The position numbers and the translations under genes are program-made. From Paraburkholderia panacisoli (GTDB lineage Bacteria > Pseudomonadota > Gammaproteobacteria > Burkholderiales > Burkholderiaceae), in the NCBI RefSeq assembly GCF_008369935.1, contig NZ_VTUZ01000004.1:1-64000 (forward strand): 64,000 bases of DNA, written 5' to 3'. Positions 54,785 through 63,049 of this stretch are shown piece by piece. The notes beneath the pieces were generated by a model that saw nothing but the letters and a program-made list of their open reading frames with translations, was not told the origin of the DNA and did no database searches. How positions within the stretch are numbered: the first letter of the stretch is position 1; each line of letters opens with the position of its first letter.

Positions 54785-56395
54785 TCAGCGTTGTTTGTAG
54801 ACGTCCCGCAGACGCGTGGTCCACGCCGGGCTCACGAAGTAGCCGTGGACATCCTTCGCGAGGACCACGGTATTGGTCATCTGAGAGATCGGAAAGATCG
54901 GGCCGACATCCGCGTCGTAACGCTGCTGCACCTGTTGATAAAGCCGGATCTGTTCGGCGCCGTCCCGCTCCCGTTCGGCACGTTCGATGAGCCGGTTGAT
55001 CTGAGGATCGCTAAAGGAAGTCCGCCAGCCCTGGAAGTTGGTGAGCTTCGCCGACGCTGCATTGTCCGGGTTGTAGACGAGCGCGCGCAGGTTCGAGTAC
55101 GGATCGGGTTCCATGCCGCCGCCGCCGCGTCCGACGACGATCTGGAAGTCGCGGTTGCGCATGGCGCCATAGACCTGATTGCCGGTGCCCGACAGAACCT
55201 CGGCCTGGATGCCGGCTTGCGCGAGTGTCGACTGAAGCGAGGTCGCAATGTTCATGAACGGCGGGTCGGCCAGTACACGGATAGTGGTTTTGAAGCCGTC
55301 CGGAAATCCGGCTTCCGCCAGCAATTTTCTGGCGGCGGCAACGTTGAGCGCGTAGCCCGGATCGGGCAGCGACGCCGGCAGTGCGGACTGCACTGGACGC
55401 TGATGGAACACGCCATAGTTCGGCATGATGGTGCGATTGATGCCGTCGTAGTCGATCAGATTGCGGATCGCTTCGCGCACACGCCGGTCGGCGAATTTCG
55501 GATCGCTCATGCTGAGCGCGACGTAGTACATCGAGCCGCTGGCAACCGTCTCGACCGCGACGTTCGGGTCATGTCTGAGCGCATTGAGATCGGGCGCCGA
55601 CATACCCATTGCCACGTCGAGATCGTTTCGATCGATCATCAGTCGCAACGACTGCGATTCGGGAATGTGCCGGAGCACCACCGCGCGCAGTTTGGCAGGG
55701 CCGCGCCAGTAGCCGTCGAAACGCGTCAGCAGCATGACGTCTTCTGGCCGCCACCGCGCCAGCGCATACGCGCCCGAGCCCGCCGAATGCGTAGTGAGCC
55801 ACTGCGCGCCGTGATCGCCGTTGTGTTCATGGGCGAGTACGGTCTTGCGGTCGAGCACCACGGCGCCGATCGATGTCGCCAACGTGTAGAGGACCAGGCG
55901 CGGGTCAGTGGGGCGCGGAAGATGGATGGTCAGGGTCGATGCGTCGGTGGCCTCGATGGAGCGCTCCACGTTCGCGGCGGAAAAGCCATAGGCCTTCCAC
56001 GGCGAAGCGAGGGCGCGATTGATTTTCAGCGTGCGCGCCAGCGACCACGCGACGTCCTCCGCGGTCAGCGGATTGCCCAAGTGAAACTTCACGCCGCTGC
56101 GTATCCTGAAGACGATGCTGCGCCGGTCGTCGGCGATCGACCAGCTTTCGGCGATGCCGGGACGGACCTGCGTCGGATCATGCAGATCGAGTTCGACGAC
56201 GTAGTCGTAGAGATTCGCGGCGACGGGCACGACGTCGTTGCCCGTCGCCGAGGCCGGATCGAGCGTCAAAACATTGTTCATGTTCATCCCGACCAGCAAC
56301 TGGTCGGGCGGCGTCGCCGCCACGGCGGACCAGCCGGTTGCCAGAACCAGCATCGCGGCGAGCGCGGCGGTTTTCAACGGGTGCAACACATTCAC
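54785..56395 (-). CDS. Peptide-type ABC importer binding protein (SBP_bac_5)
   Basis: A periplasmic class-C (DppA/OppA-type) binding protein of about 536 residues with a signal peptide (LHPLKTAALAAMLVLATGW, cleaved after VAA). Family segments are PDQLLVGMNMNNVLTLDPA, GIAESWSIADDRRSIVFRIR and SGVKFHLGNPLTAEDVAWSL. GTG 56395 has AGGAG six bases upstream and is preferred to ATG 56410, which overlaps that site. The ligand is not known. In this operon, with an enolase-superfamily enzyme and a porin, a sugar-acid-like or conjugated compound is as likely as a peptide. Confidence 0.9.
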   Translation of the reverse strand: MNVLHPLKTAALAAMLVLATGWSAVAATPPDQLLVGMNMNNVLTLDPASATGNDVVPVAANLYDYVVELDLHDPTQVRPGIAESWSIADDRRSIVFRIRSGVKFHLGNPLTAEDVAWSLARTLKINRALASPWKAYGFSAANVERSIEATDASTLTIHLPRPTDPRLVLYTLATSIGAVVLDRKTVLAHEHNGDHGAQWLTTHSAGSGAYALARWRPEDVMLLTRFDGYWRGPAKLRAVVLRHIPESQSLRLMIDRNDLDVAMGMSAPDLNALRHDPNVAVETVASGSMYYVALSMSDPKFADRRVREAIRNLIDYDGINRTIMPNYGVFHQRPVQSALPASLPDPGYALNVAAARKLLAEAGFPDGFKTTIRVLADPPFMNIATSLQSTLAQAGIQAEVLSGTGNQVYGAMRNRDFQIVVGRGGGGMEPDPYSNLRALVYNPDNAASAKLTNFQGWRTSFSDPQINRLIERAERERDGAEQIRLYQQVQQRYDADVGPIFPISQMTNTVVLAKDVHGYFVSPAWTTRLRDVYKQR

Positions 56396-56464
56396 TGCTG
56401 TCTCCTGCATGATTTCCGCTTCCGGACAATGGCTAGCCTGTGACCGGCTTTTCTTCAGCCGGTT

Positions 56465-57619
56465 TCAGTATGTCCGCACGGTATGCGCGCGGATATAGTC
56501 GAAGTCGATGTCCTCGCCGAGGCCAGGCGCCTGCGACAGATGAACGAAGCCGTTCTCGTCCATCGGATCGGGCAACGAGCGCAGATAGGCGGGCACTTCG
56601 TCGTAGTCGAGGAACGGATGCAGCAGGCCTCGCTCATACCAGCGGCAGTTCTTGATGGCGGCGACGACGGCCAGATTCGCGGCGCCGTTGCCGTGCACCT
56701 CGCAATCCATCCCGAACGATTCCGCCAGATGCGCCACCTTCAACGTCGGGCCGATGCCGCCGACGCCCGGCACGCCCGCGCGAAGAATGTCGCAGGCGCC
56801 GGCCATCACCCAGTCCGCACGGGTGTGATGCTTGCCTGACATCGATTCGGGGCCGATCACCGGAATGTCGAGTTGGCCCGCGAGCCACGCGTACGATGCG
56901 ATGCTTTGCTCATTCATCATCTCCTCGAACCACGCGAAGTTGAGCTTTTCGAGCGCACGGCCAATGGTCAGTGCGTCGGTGCGGCTGTACCAGTGGTAGC
57001 CGTCGAGCATCAGGTCGATGTCCGGGCCGACTGCTTCGCGCACCGCCGCGCAGGCTTTCACGTCCATCTTCGGGTCGGGCGCGAACGAAACGGGCGGCAT
57101 CCACGTGTGAAGTTTGATCGCCTTGTAGCCGCGTTTGACGAGTTTCTCCGCGAAGCGTGCGTAGTCCTCGGGCGTGGCGAGACCGCCTTCGAGCGTATCG
57201 CCGCACATGGTGCTGCCATAGGCGGGCACTTTGTCGCGGTAGCCGCCAATCAGCTTGTAGACGGGCTGCTGCATGGCGCGTCCCGCGAGGTCCCACAGCG
57301 CCTGTTCGACCACCGCCAACGCGCGGTCGGTCAGTTGGCCGGCGCTTCCCCTTTGCCAGTGAACGAGGTCCTGCCAGATATGCTCGCGCATGAACGGATG
57401 CTGGCCGGTCAGCGACTTGCGCACGAATGCATCGAGGAGGAACGGACGGATCACCTCGGGCGGCGCGAACGCGTGACCCGCGCTGCCGTCGTCCGCCTGC
57501 ACCGTCAGCATGGCCATTTCGACCTGCTTCTGTTCGCCCGGATGCGAATGGCCGGCACTGTCTACCGAGCGGCGGGATGGGTACGTGAACACCACGCCGG
57601 AGATTTTTTCGATCTTCAT
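56465..57619 (-). CDS. Enolase-superfamily enzyme (mandelate racemase-like)
   Basis: A 384-residue enzyme of the mandelate racemase/muconate lactonising superfamily. A KxH dyad (AIKLHTW) follows the capping domain, then three metal ligands appear in order: Asp in LMLDGYHWY, Glu in AWFEEMM and Glu in IGPESMSG. A late histidine (EVHGNGAAN) completes the site. The pattern fits sugar-acid dehydratases or racemases acting on alpha-protons of carboxylates; no specific substrate can be read from it. ATG 57619 (MKIEKISGVVFTYPSRR) has AGGAAG at good distance. It lies between the porin and the ABC importer, so it probably acts on the imported compound. Confidence 0.85.
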   Translation of the reverse strand: MKIEKISGVVFTYPSRRSVDSAGHSHPGEQKQVEMAMLTVQADDGSAGHAFAPPEVIRPFLLDAFVRKSLTGQHPFMREHIWQDLVHWQRGSAGQLTDRALAVVEQALWDLAGRAMQQPVYKLIGGYRDKVPAYGSTMCGDTLEGGLATPEDYARFAEKLVKRGYKAIKLHTWMPPVSFAPDPKMDVKACAAVREAVGPDIDLMLDGYHWYSRTDALTIGRALEKLNFAWFEEMMNEQSIASYAWLAGQLDIPVIGPESMSGKHHTRADWVMAGACDILRAGVPGVGGIGPTLKVAHLAESFGMDCEVHGNGAANLAVVAAIKNCRWYERGLLHPFLDYDEVPAYLRSLPDPMDENGFVHLSQAPGLGEDIDFDYIRAHTVRTY

Positions 57620-57705
57620 GTTCTTCCTGATTTCAGTGTGTTGCTGACGAACGGCAACGCTCATAACGACTGAACCGGCGGCTGTTCGTCCATTGTTGGC
57701 AGATG

Positions 57706-58881
57706 CTAGAAGCGATGCCGGAAGCCGACCATCCCGACGAATTGCGAGCTGCCCGAAGACGGCGTCGAATTGGAAATGCGGCCGACCATGGCCACCGAAT
57801 TCACGATATCGCCCGCGCCGGCGGGGCCAAGCGTCTGGCCCGTGGCGTGTTGATACGCTTCGAGGAAGTAGATCGTGCTTCGCTTCGAAAGGCTGTAGGT
57901 TTGTTCAAATGAAAACTGGTGAAAGCGCGCGGGGTCGGTCACACCATTGGCCGACGATGCGCGCGTATAGCTGTAGCCGGCAGCCAGAGAGATCGCCGGG
58001 TTGACCAGGTACGTCGCAATTGCACCGTAGTTGTTGAAAACCGCCGTGTCATGGAACAGCGAGCCCGCATCCGGCTGGTACTGGACGTTCGCGTAGTTCA
58101 GGCCGACGAGAAGCGGCCCGAACGTGTAATTCGCCGCTGCGGCGAGATACTGCACGGCGTGCGCGCTGACGTAGCCGGCATTGATCGGTGACTGGTCGAA
58201 CGTTCCGGTGGCGTTGGTGCTGAATTTGCCCGGCGTGTCGTTGTTGGTGACCTTCAGATAGCCCACGGCGAGGGCCAACTGGTTGTAGTTGTATTTCAGG
58301 GCAGTGCTGAACGTATTGCCTGAAGGAAAGTCGCCTGCCACACCGCCGAGCGCATAGAGCGTGCTGACCTGAAGGCCCGCGATGTTCGGCGACGTATAGG
58401 TCACGGCGTTGCTTGCACGGCTGTCGACGTCGAGTTGGTCGATATCGCCGGGGTGTGCGCCGGTTGCGCCCGTCAGCGCCGGCGCCGCGCCGAGCGCGCC
58501 CACGTAAAGGAGGTAAGGCGTGTACTGCCGCCCGAGTGTCAGCGAGCCGTACCGGTCGTTGTTGACGCCAACGTAGGCGAGGCGGCTGAAGATATAACCC
58601 GCGTCGCTCATGGCCCCGTTGTTGACGTTGAAGCCGCTTTCCAGGCGGAAGAATGCCTGGTTGCCACCGCCCAGGTCCTCGCTCCCTTTGAAACCGAACT
58701 TGCTCGACTCGAGGCTGCCGCTTTTCAGATAGACGTTCGATTTGCCCTTCTGGTTGCTCGTGTAGGCGATGGCGTTGTCGACTGCGCCATAGAGCGTGAA
58801 ACTGGTCTGGGCGAGTGCCGCGATTGGCGTTGCGCTCAACAACGCCGACACGACCGTGGGTACAACGACTCCTTTACGCAT
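57706..58881 (-). CDS. Gram-negative porin
   Basis: A 391-residue outer-membrane porin of the Burkholderiales OmpC-like (porin_4) class. Signal peptide MRKGVVVPTVVSALLSATPI (cut after LAQ), then SFTLYGAVDNAIAYTSNQ, FKGSEDLGGGNQAFFRLESGF and the terminal FVGMVGFRHRF, ending with the phenylalanine needed for outer-membrane assembly. ATG 58881 has AGGAG upstream. It is first in the operon and would admit the substrate of the ABC importer. Confidence 0.93.
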   Translation of the reverse strand: MRKGVVVPTVVSALLSATPIAALAQTSFTLYGAVDNAIAYTSNQKGKSNVYLKSGSLESSKFGFKGSEDLGGGNQAFFRLESGFNVNNGAMSDAGYIFSRLAYVGVNNDRYGSLTLGRQYTPYLLYVGALGAAPALTGATGAHPGDIDQLDVDSRASNAVTYTSPNIAGLQVSTLYALGGVAGDFPSGNTFSTALKYNYNQLALAVGYLKVTNNDTPGKFSTNATGTFDQSPINAGYVSAHAVQYLAAAANYTFGPLLVGLNYANVQYQPDAGSLFHDTAVFNNYGAIATYLVNPAISLAAGYSYTRASSANGVTDPARFHQFSFEQTYSLSKRSTIYFLEAYQHATGQTLGPAGAGDIVNSVAMVGRISNSTPSSGSSQFVGMVGFRHRF

Positions 58882-58917
58882 CTGTTCTCCTGTCTCGGTA
58901 GTTTTTGTTTGGCGCAA

Positions 58918-59204
58918 TCAGGCGGAGGTCCCCGCCGGCTTGTTGTTGCCTGTATGACAACACCTATGAGACATCATATAACGTAAGACTGGCTCACAGC
59001 AACTTGATTGCCCGAGTATCAGGGTAAACGGCGACTAATTCGGCTAAATCTAACATAGTTGCTGTATGTCATCGTATAACATATTATGGATTTAATGATT
59101 TGTCCGGCACCCGGTAGAACAACCGCTGCGCCGTTCGACCGGGCGGCGCCTGACCTTATAATCACCGTGATGATTCAACGCACAACAACCAAGGGGATAG
59201 TGCA
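58918..59204. promoter_or_regulatory. Divergent control region with repeated CATCRTATAAC
   Basis: CATCATATAAC (58972-58982) and CATCGTATAAC (59070-59080) are direct repeats 98 bp apart in the gap between the porin operon and the GntR regulator. Each is preceded by a TGTATG element (58951-58956 and 59063-59068). Such repeats are candidates for GntR/FCD binding; the region is much more AT-rich than the genes on either side. Confidence 0.5.
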
Positions 59205-59918
59205 ATGCCAACGTCGACACCGCCTGGAAGCATCAGGCGTCGGCCACGAAGTCTCGCTCAGGAAGTGCTGGATTCGCTGACGGAGCAGATCCGTTCCGGC
59301 GTACTTGCGCCGGGCGTGAAACTGCCAAGCGAATTCGAACTGACCCAGGTCCAAGGGGTGAGTAGAACCGTGATTCGAGAGGCGATCCTGCGACTGCAGG
59401 CGTCGGGGCTGGTCGAAACACGCAAGGGGATTGGCACTTTCGTTCTCGAAAACGTCGCGAGCACAGTCACACTTGAGTCGGCAAGGCTGCCTGGCGGGCG
59501 CGACGTTTTTGCGATTCTCGAGCTTCGCACCTGCATCGAGACCGAAGCGGCAGGGCTTGCCGCCCTGCGCGCCGACGCGCGCGACCTCGAAAATATCTAT
59601 CAAGCGCTGCAGTCGATCGAGGCTCGCGCCCGGCTCGGCGAGGACGCATCATCCGAAGATTTTCAGTTTCACATGCAGATCGCGCGTGCTACGCGCAATC
59701 TTTATCTGGTCGACGTACTTTCCCAACTCGACCCGCGCAATGCGCCGCGTGCAAACCTGGCTCCCGAACGTTATCTCTCTCGCGTGAACAATGAGCACTC
59801 GGACATCTACGAAGCCATTGCACGTGGTGAGGCCGAAGGTGCCCGCGCGGCAATGCGTATGCATCTGATCAATAGTCGCGAACGCATGCGGCGCGCGGCT
59901 ACCACGTCTCGCGAGTGA
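59205..59918 (+). CDS. GntR-family regulator, FCD subfamily
   Basis: A 237-residue GntR/FCD regulator. The winged helix (about 12-78) reads LAQEVLDSLTEQIRSGVLAPGVKLPSEFELT and VSRTVIREAILRLQASGLVETRKGIGTFV; the FCD domain (about 100-225) has the metal/ligand-type residues LELRTCIETEAAGLAA and NEHSDIYEAI. AAGGGGA precedes ATG 59205. It is divergent from the porin-enolase-ABC operon and is its most likely repressor, with the imported carboxylate as inducer. Confidence 0.9.
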   Translation: MPTSTPPGSIRRRPRSLAQEVLDSLTEQIRSGVLAPGVKLPSEFELTQVQGVSRTVIREAILRLQASGLVETRKGIGTFVLENVASTVTLESARLPGGRDVFAILELRTCIETEAAGLAALRADARDLENIYQALQSIEARARLGEDASSEDFQFHMQIARATRNLYLVDVLSQLDPRNAPRANLAPERYLSRVNNEHSDIYEAIARGEAEGARAAMRMHLINSRERMRRAATTSRE

Positions 59919-60240
59919 CGAACAGCCGCACAGATTGCAGCAAGAGCGGCGATTGACGCTCGTCCTCGATGGCGGCTCTTCAGACGCCACTCCAGTCCCT
60001 GGCTTGGCTCGTGAGTGGTCATTCGTCGAGCATGGAGGAAATGGGCGGCAAGTAGCTGCATCGACCGACGACTCGTCGGATGGCGCGGTTCAACGAACAG
60101 CCGCTGTCAGCAGTCGAGCCGCCGTCTAAATGTCGGCGCAAACCTGCCGATGAGCGACTGCAGTTGGCCGGCTTCCAGCCTCCACTCACCTCGCCGTCAC
60201 GAACGCTTCTTGCAAGCTCCGGGTGGCGGCGCTCCGCCCT
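59919..60240. other. Intergenic region, no supported gene
   Basis: 322 bp between the convergent GntR and rarD genes. Only short frames are seen. No T-run hairpin was found. Confidence 0.4.
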
Positions 60241-61134
60241 TCAAGCTGCCCTGCGCGCCTGCCGCGCAGCGGCCAGCGTGCCGCGCAGCCCTTCGAGCGA
60301 GTAGAGCGCGAGCGCCACCCAGATTGCGCCGTAGCCGATCGCGCGCACCGACCCGAACGGCTCGCCGTAGATCAGCACGCCGGTGAGGAGCTGGAGCGTG
60401 GGCGTCACGTACTGGATCAGGCCGAGCATCGAGAGCGGGATGCGTCGCGCCGCGGCCGCGAAGAGCAGCAGCGGCACGGCCGTGATAGGCCCGGCGGCGA
60501 CCAGCAGCAGTTGCAGCCCGAGCGACGCATGCGTGAAATGGCTCGCGCCGGCCATGCCGATCATCATCAGATAGATGATCGCCACGGGAAAGAGCAGCAC
60601 CGTTTCAAGCGCGAGACCTTCGAGTGCGCCGAGCTTTGCAGTCTTGCGCAAGAGGCCATAGCCGCCGAACGTCAGCGCGAGCGCGAGGCTGATCCACGGC
60701 GGCGCGCCGTTTTGCCAGGTGAGCCAGGCCACGCCGAGCGCGGCAAGCGCCACCGCGCACCATTGCAGCGGGCGCATCCGCTCGTGCAGGAAGACGAAGC
60801 CGAACAGCACGTTGATAAGCGGATTGATGAAGTACCCGAGGCTCGCCTCGACGATATGCCCCGCGTTCACGGCCCAGATGTAGATGCCCCAGTTGGCCGA
60901 GAGCAGCACGGCACTCGCGGCGAAGCGTGCGACGAGGCGCCTGTTGCGCAGCGCGGGGCGCAGCCACGCCCAGTGGTGGCGCGCGAGGAGCACGGCGAGG
61001 ATGAACACGAGCGACCACGCCATGCGGTGGGCGAGCATCTCGAGGGCGGGAATCTGGTGGAGCGTCTTGAAGTAGACGGGAAAGAGCCCCCAGATGACGA
61101 AGGCGGAAAAGGCGTAGACGATGCCGGGATTCAT
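60241..61134 (-). CDS. rarD: RarD-type EamA-family transporter
   Basis: A 297-residue membrane protein with ten hydrophobic segments. The start MNPGIVYAFSAFVIWGLFPVYFKTL and later SANWGIYIWAVNAGHIVEASLGYFINPLINVLFG are diagnostic for RarD, a drug/metabolite superfamily protein of unsettled substrate. ATG 61134 is chosen because the family begins at this point; the open frame upstream (to 61302) is unrelated. Confidence 0.93.
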   Translation of the reverse strand: MNPGIVYAFSAFVIWGLFPVYFKTLHQIPALEMLAHRMAWSLVFILAVLLARHHWAWLRPALRNRRLVARFAASAVLLSANWGIYIWAVNAGHIVEASLGYFINPLINVLFGFVFLHERMRPLQWCAVALAALGVAWLTWQNGAPPWISLALALTFGGYGLLRKTAKLGALEGLALETVLLFPVAIIYLMMIGMAGASHFTHASLGLQLLLVAAGPITAVPLLLFAAAARRIPLSMLGLIQYVTPTLQLLTGVLIYGEPFGSVRAIGYGAIWVALALYSLEGLRGTLAAARQARRAA

Positions 61135-61835
61135 GGTTCGTTGTAGTTGGTTGGCCGGTGTGCGTGGTCCGTGCGAGGCGGCGCCGCTGGTAAAAAATTT
61201 CGCGCAGATTTCACCCGACCCTGCGCCGATGGGCCGGTTTTGCGACAGTAGCTGATTTTGGCCGCCAGCCTTTGCCGCTGTCCAGCCTGACGCGACGCTC
61301 ACGATGAACGGTAGGCCCGCGCAGGAGATAGCCGCGTCATGCGCGAGGCCGGCAGCCCCGACCCGGTCTTCTAAACGAGAAAGCCGCGCCAGCAGCGCGA
61401 TTTGCGAGGTATCGTCAACTTGTTCGGCGGAGGTGGCGTGGTCGGCTTGGCATCACACGTACACGTGCCGGCCTCAATCGTTACGTGCAGTCCCGCTAAA
61501 AGCGCATCGTCGCCAAAAAGGGCGCCTACGCCTTTACAGCAATTGAACGGTAGTTTGCCGGGTAGCCGACATCCGAGCGACCTGGACATGCGGCGGGTCA
61601 GTGGCGCCTCCTGGACGTCGCCGTAAGCCGCCGTCCAAAAACATTGGTCCACGCCATCGGCAGCTTTGTGGTGTCATCGTCGAGCGGGTGAAACCGGCCA
61701 ACTCCAGCCGCTCGCGTGAGCGCCAAGACAGACATTCAAACGTCAATTTCCACCAGGAAGCGGTCTTTCGGGCTCGCATTGACAATGACGTCGTCAAGCG
61801 TTTGCAGATCTCATATAGCCAATAGCGCCGGGAAA
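61135..61835. other. Intergenic region, no supported gene
   Basis: About 700 bp before the LacI gene. Short frames (for example 61371-61652 minus) have odd composition and no family match. The sequence looks like decayed DNA rather than a coding region. Confidence 0.4.
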
Positions 61836-62912
61836 CTATCTCAGGCATGGCCCTGTCGACTGCCGAACCTGCAATAGCGCATGCACCTCGTGTCCATGTT
61901 GCGGTCTTTTGCCGTCGAGCGCGTCGAGCAGGTGCTGCGCCGCGAGGCGTCCGATCTCCGCGGTGTCGACGCGCATCGTTGTCAGCGCAGGACGTACCTC
62001 TTTCGCGATCGCGAGATCGTCGAAACCCGTCACGGACAATTCATCGGGAATCCCGATACCCAGTTCCTCCGCTTCGCGCAACACGCCAAACGCGATGTGA
62101 TCGTTGCCGCAGATGATCGCACTCGGGCGCTCCCCCGGCGATTGCCAGATCGAGCGCAGGCAGCGCCGCCCGAAGCCGATCGTCGATTCACCCTCGAGCA
62201 GGTGCTCCGGCCGCACGGCGAGGCCGTGGCGTTCGAGCGCCGAGCGGATGCCGGCAATGCGCGCCTGTACGCGATCGTTGTCGCGCGTTGGCTGGATGCA
62301 GACGGCGAACGAGCGATGTCCGAGGCCGATCAGATGTTCGGTGATCTCCGCGTAGGCCGCGCGATTGTCGAAGCCGATGCAGTTGTGCTGGCTGCCCTCG
62401 CGATACGCATACGTAACCGCGTAAGGCACGCGATAGAGCTGCAACGCATCGAACAGTTCGGGCGGATGCGCTTCGCCCACGATGGCCATCGCCTCGACGC
62501 CGCGCGCGAGCATCGCGCGCACCTGCACGATCGCCTGCGCGGGATCATAGTTTGAGCAGCCGAGCACGAGCGTGATGTCGCGCGCTGCGAACGCCGCCTG
62601 CATACCACTCACCTGCGAGGCGAACACCTGATCGTCGAGCGTCGGAATGATGAAGCCAGCAATGTGGCTGCGCGTGGACGCGAGGGCACGTCCCGCCGCA
62701 TTCGGAAACCAGTTGAGCGTGAGCGCCGCTTGCTCGACACGTTCGCGGACGGTCGCGGAGACCTTGTCCGGTTCGTTGTAGACCCGCGATACGGTCGCCG
62801 TCGATACACCCGCCAGCCTCGCGACATCGGAAAGCACGGTGCGGCCCGTGTTGCGGCGGGTGCGGCTGGTCGGGGGCCGGGCGGCGTCCGGCGTATCGAA
62901 GGAGTCGGGCAT
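61836..62912 (-). CDS. LacI-family regulator
   Basis: A 358-residue repressor. The N-terminal LacI helix-turn-helix with hinge (residues 25-80; VLSDVARLAGVSTATVSRVYNEP) is followed by a periplasmic-binding-protein-like effector domain (HIAGFIIPTLDDQVFASQVSG, CNYDPAQAI-like, ICGNDHIAFGVLREAEELGIGIPDELSVTGFDD). Its likely target is the DapA-family gene 137 bp upstream on the same strand and whatever precedes it off the window. GntR-II-like members of LacI respond to sugar acids; this is only suggestive. Confidence 0.92.
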   Translation of the reverse strand: MPDSFDTPDAARPPTSRTRRNTGRTVLSDVARLAGVSTATVSRVYNEPDKVSATVRERVEQAALTLNWFPNAAGRALASTRSHIAGFIIPTLDDQVFASQVSGMQAAFAARDITLVLGCSNYDPAQAIVQVRAMLARGVEAMAIVGEAHPPELFDALQLYRVPYAVTYAYREGSQHNCIGFDNRAAYAEITEHLIGLGHRSFAVCIQPTRDNDRVQARIAGIRSALERHGLAVRPEHLLEGESTIGFGRRCLRSIWQSPGERPSAIICGNDHIAFGVLREAEELGIGIPDELSVTGFDDLAIAKEVRPALTTMRVDTAEIGRLAAQHLLDALDGKRPQHGHEVHALLQVRQSTGPCLR

Positions 62913-63049
62913 CGGGTTATGAAGCAGAGGGCGAGTCGGGAACGCCCGCCATCTTACTCTCGCGAGCAGGAGCGAAGAGTGAGCGAATCGGCGCCGTCGG
63001 CGGGGACGTTCCGGTCATGGCGAAAGCCTCGCGGCACAAGCCCGCGAAC

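Noticed and set aside
54683-56443. 586-codon open frame opposite the peptide-type binding protein
   Set aside because: Antisense of an SBP_bac_5 protein with a signal peptide and good ribosome site.
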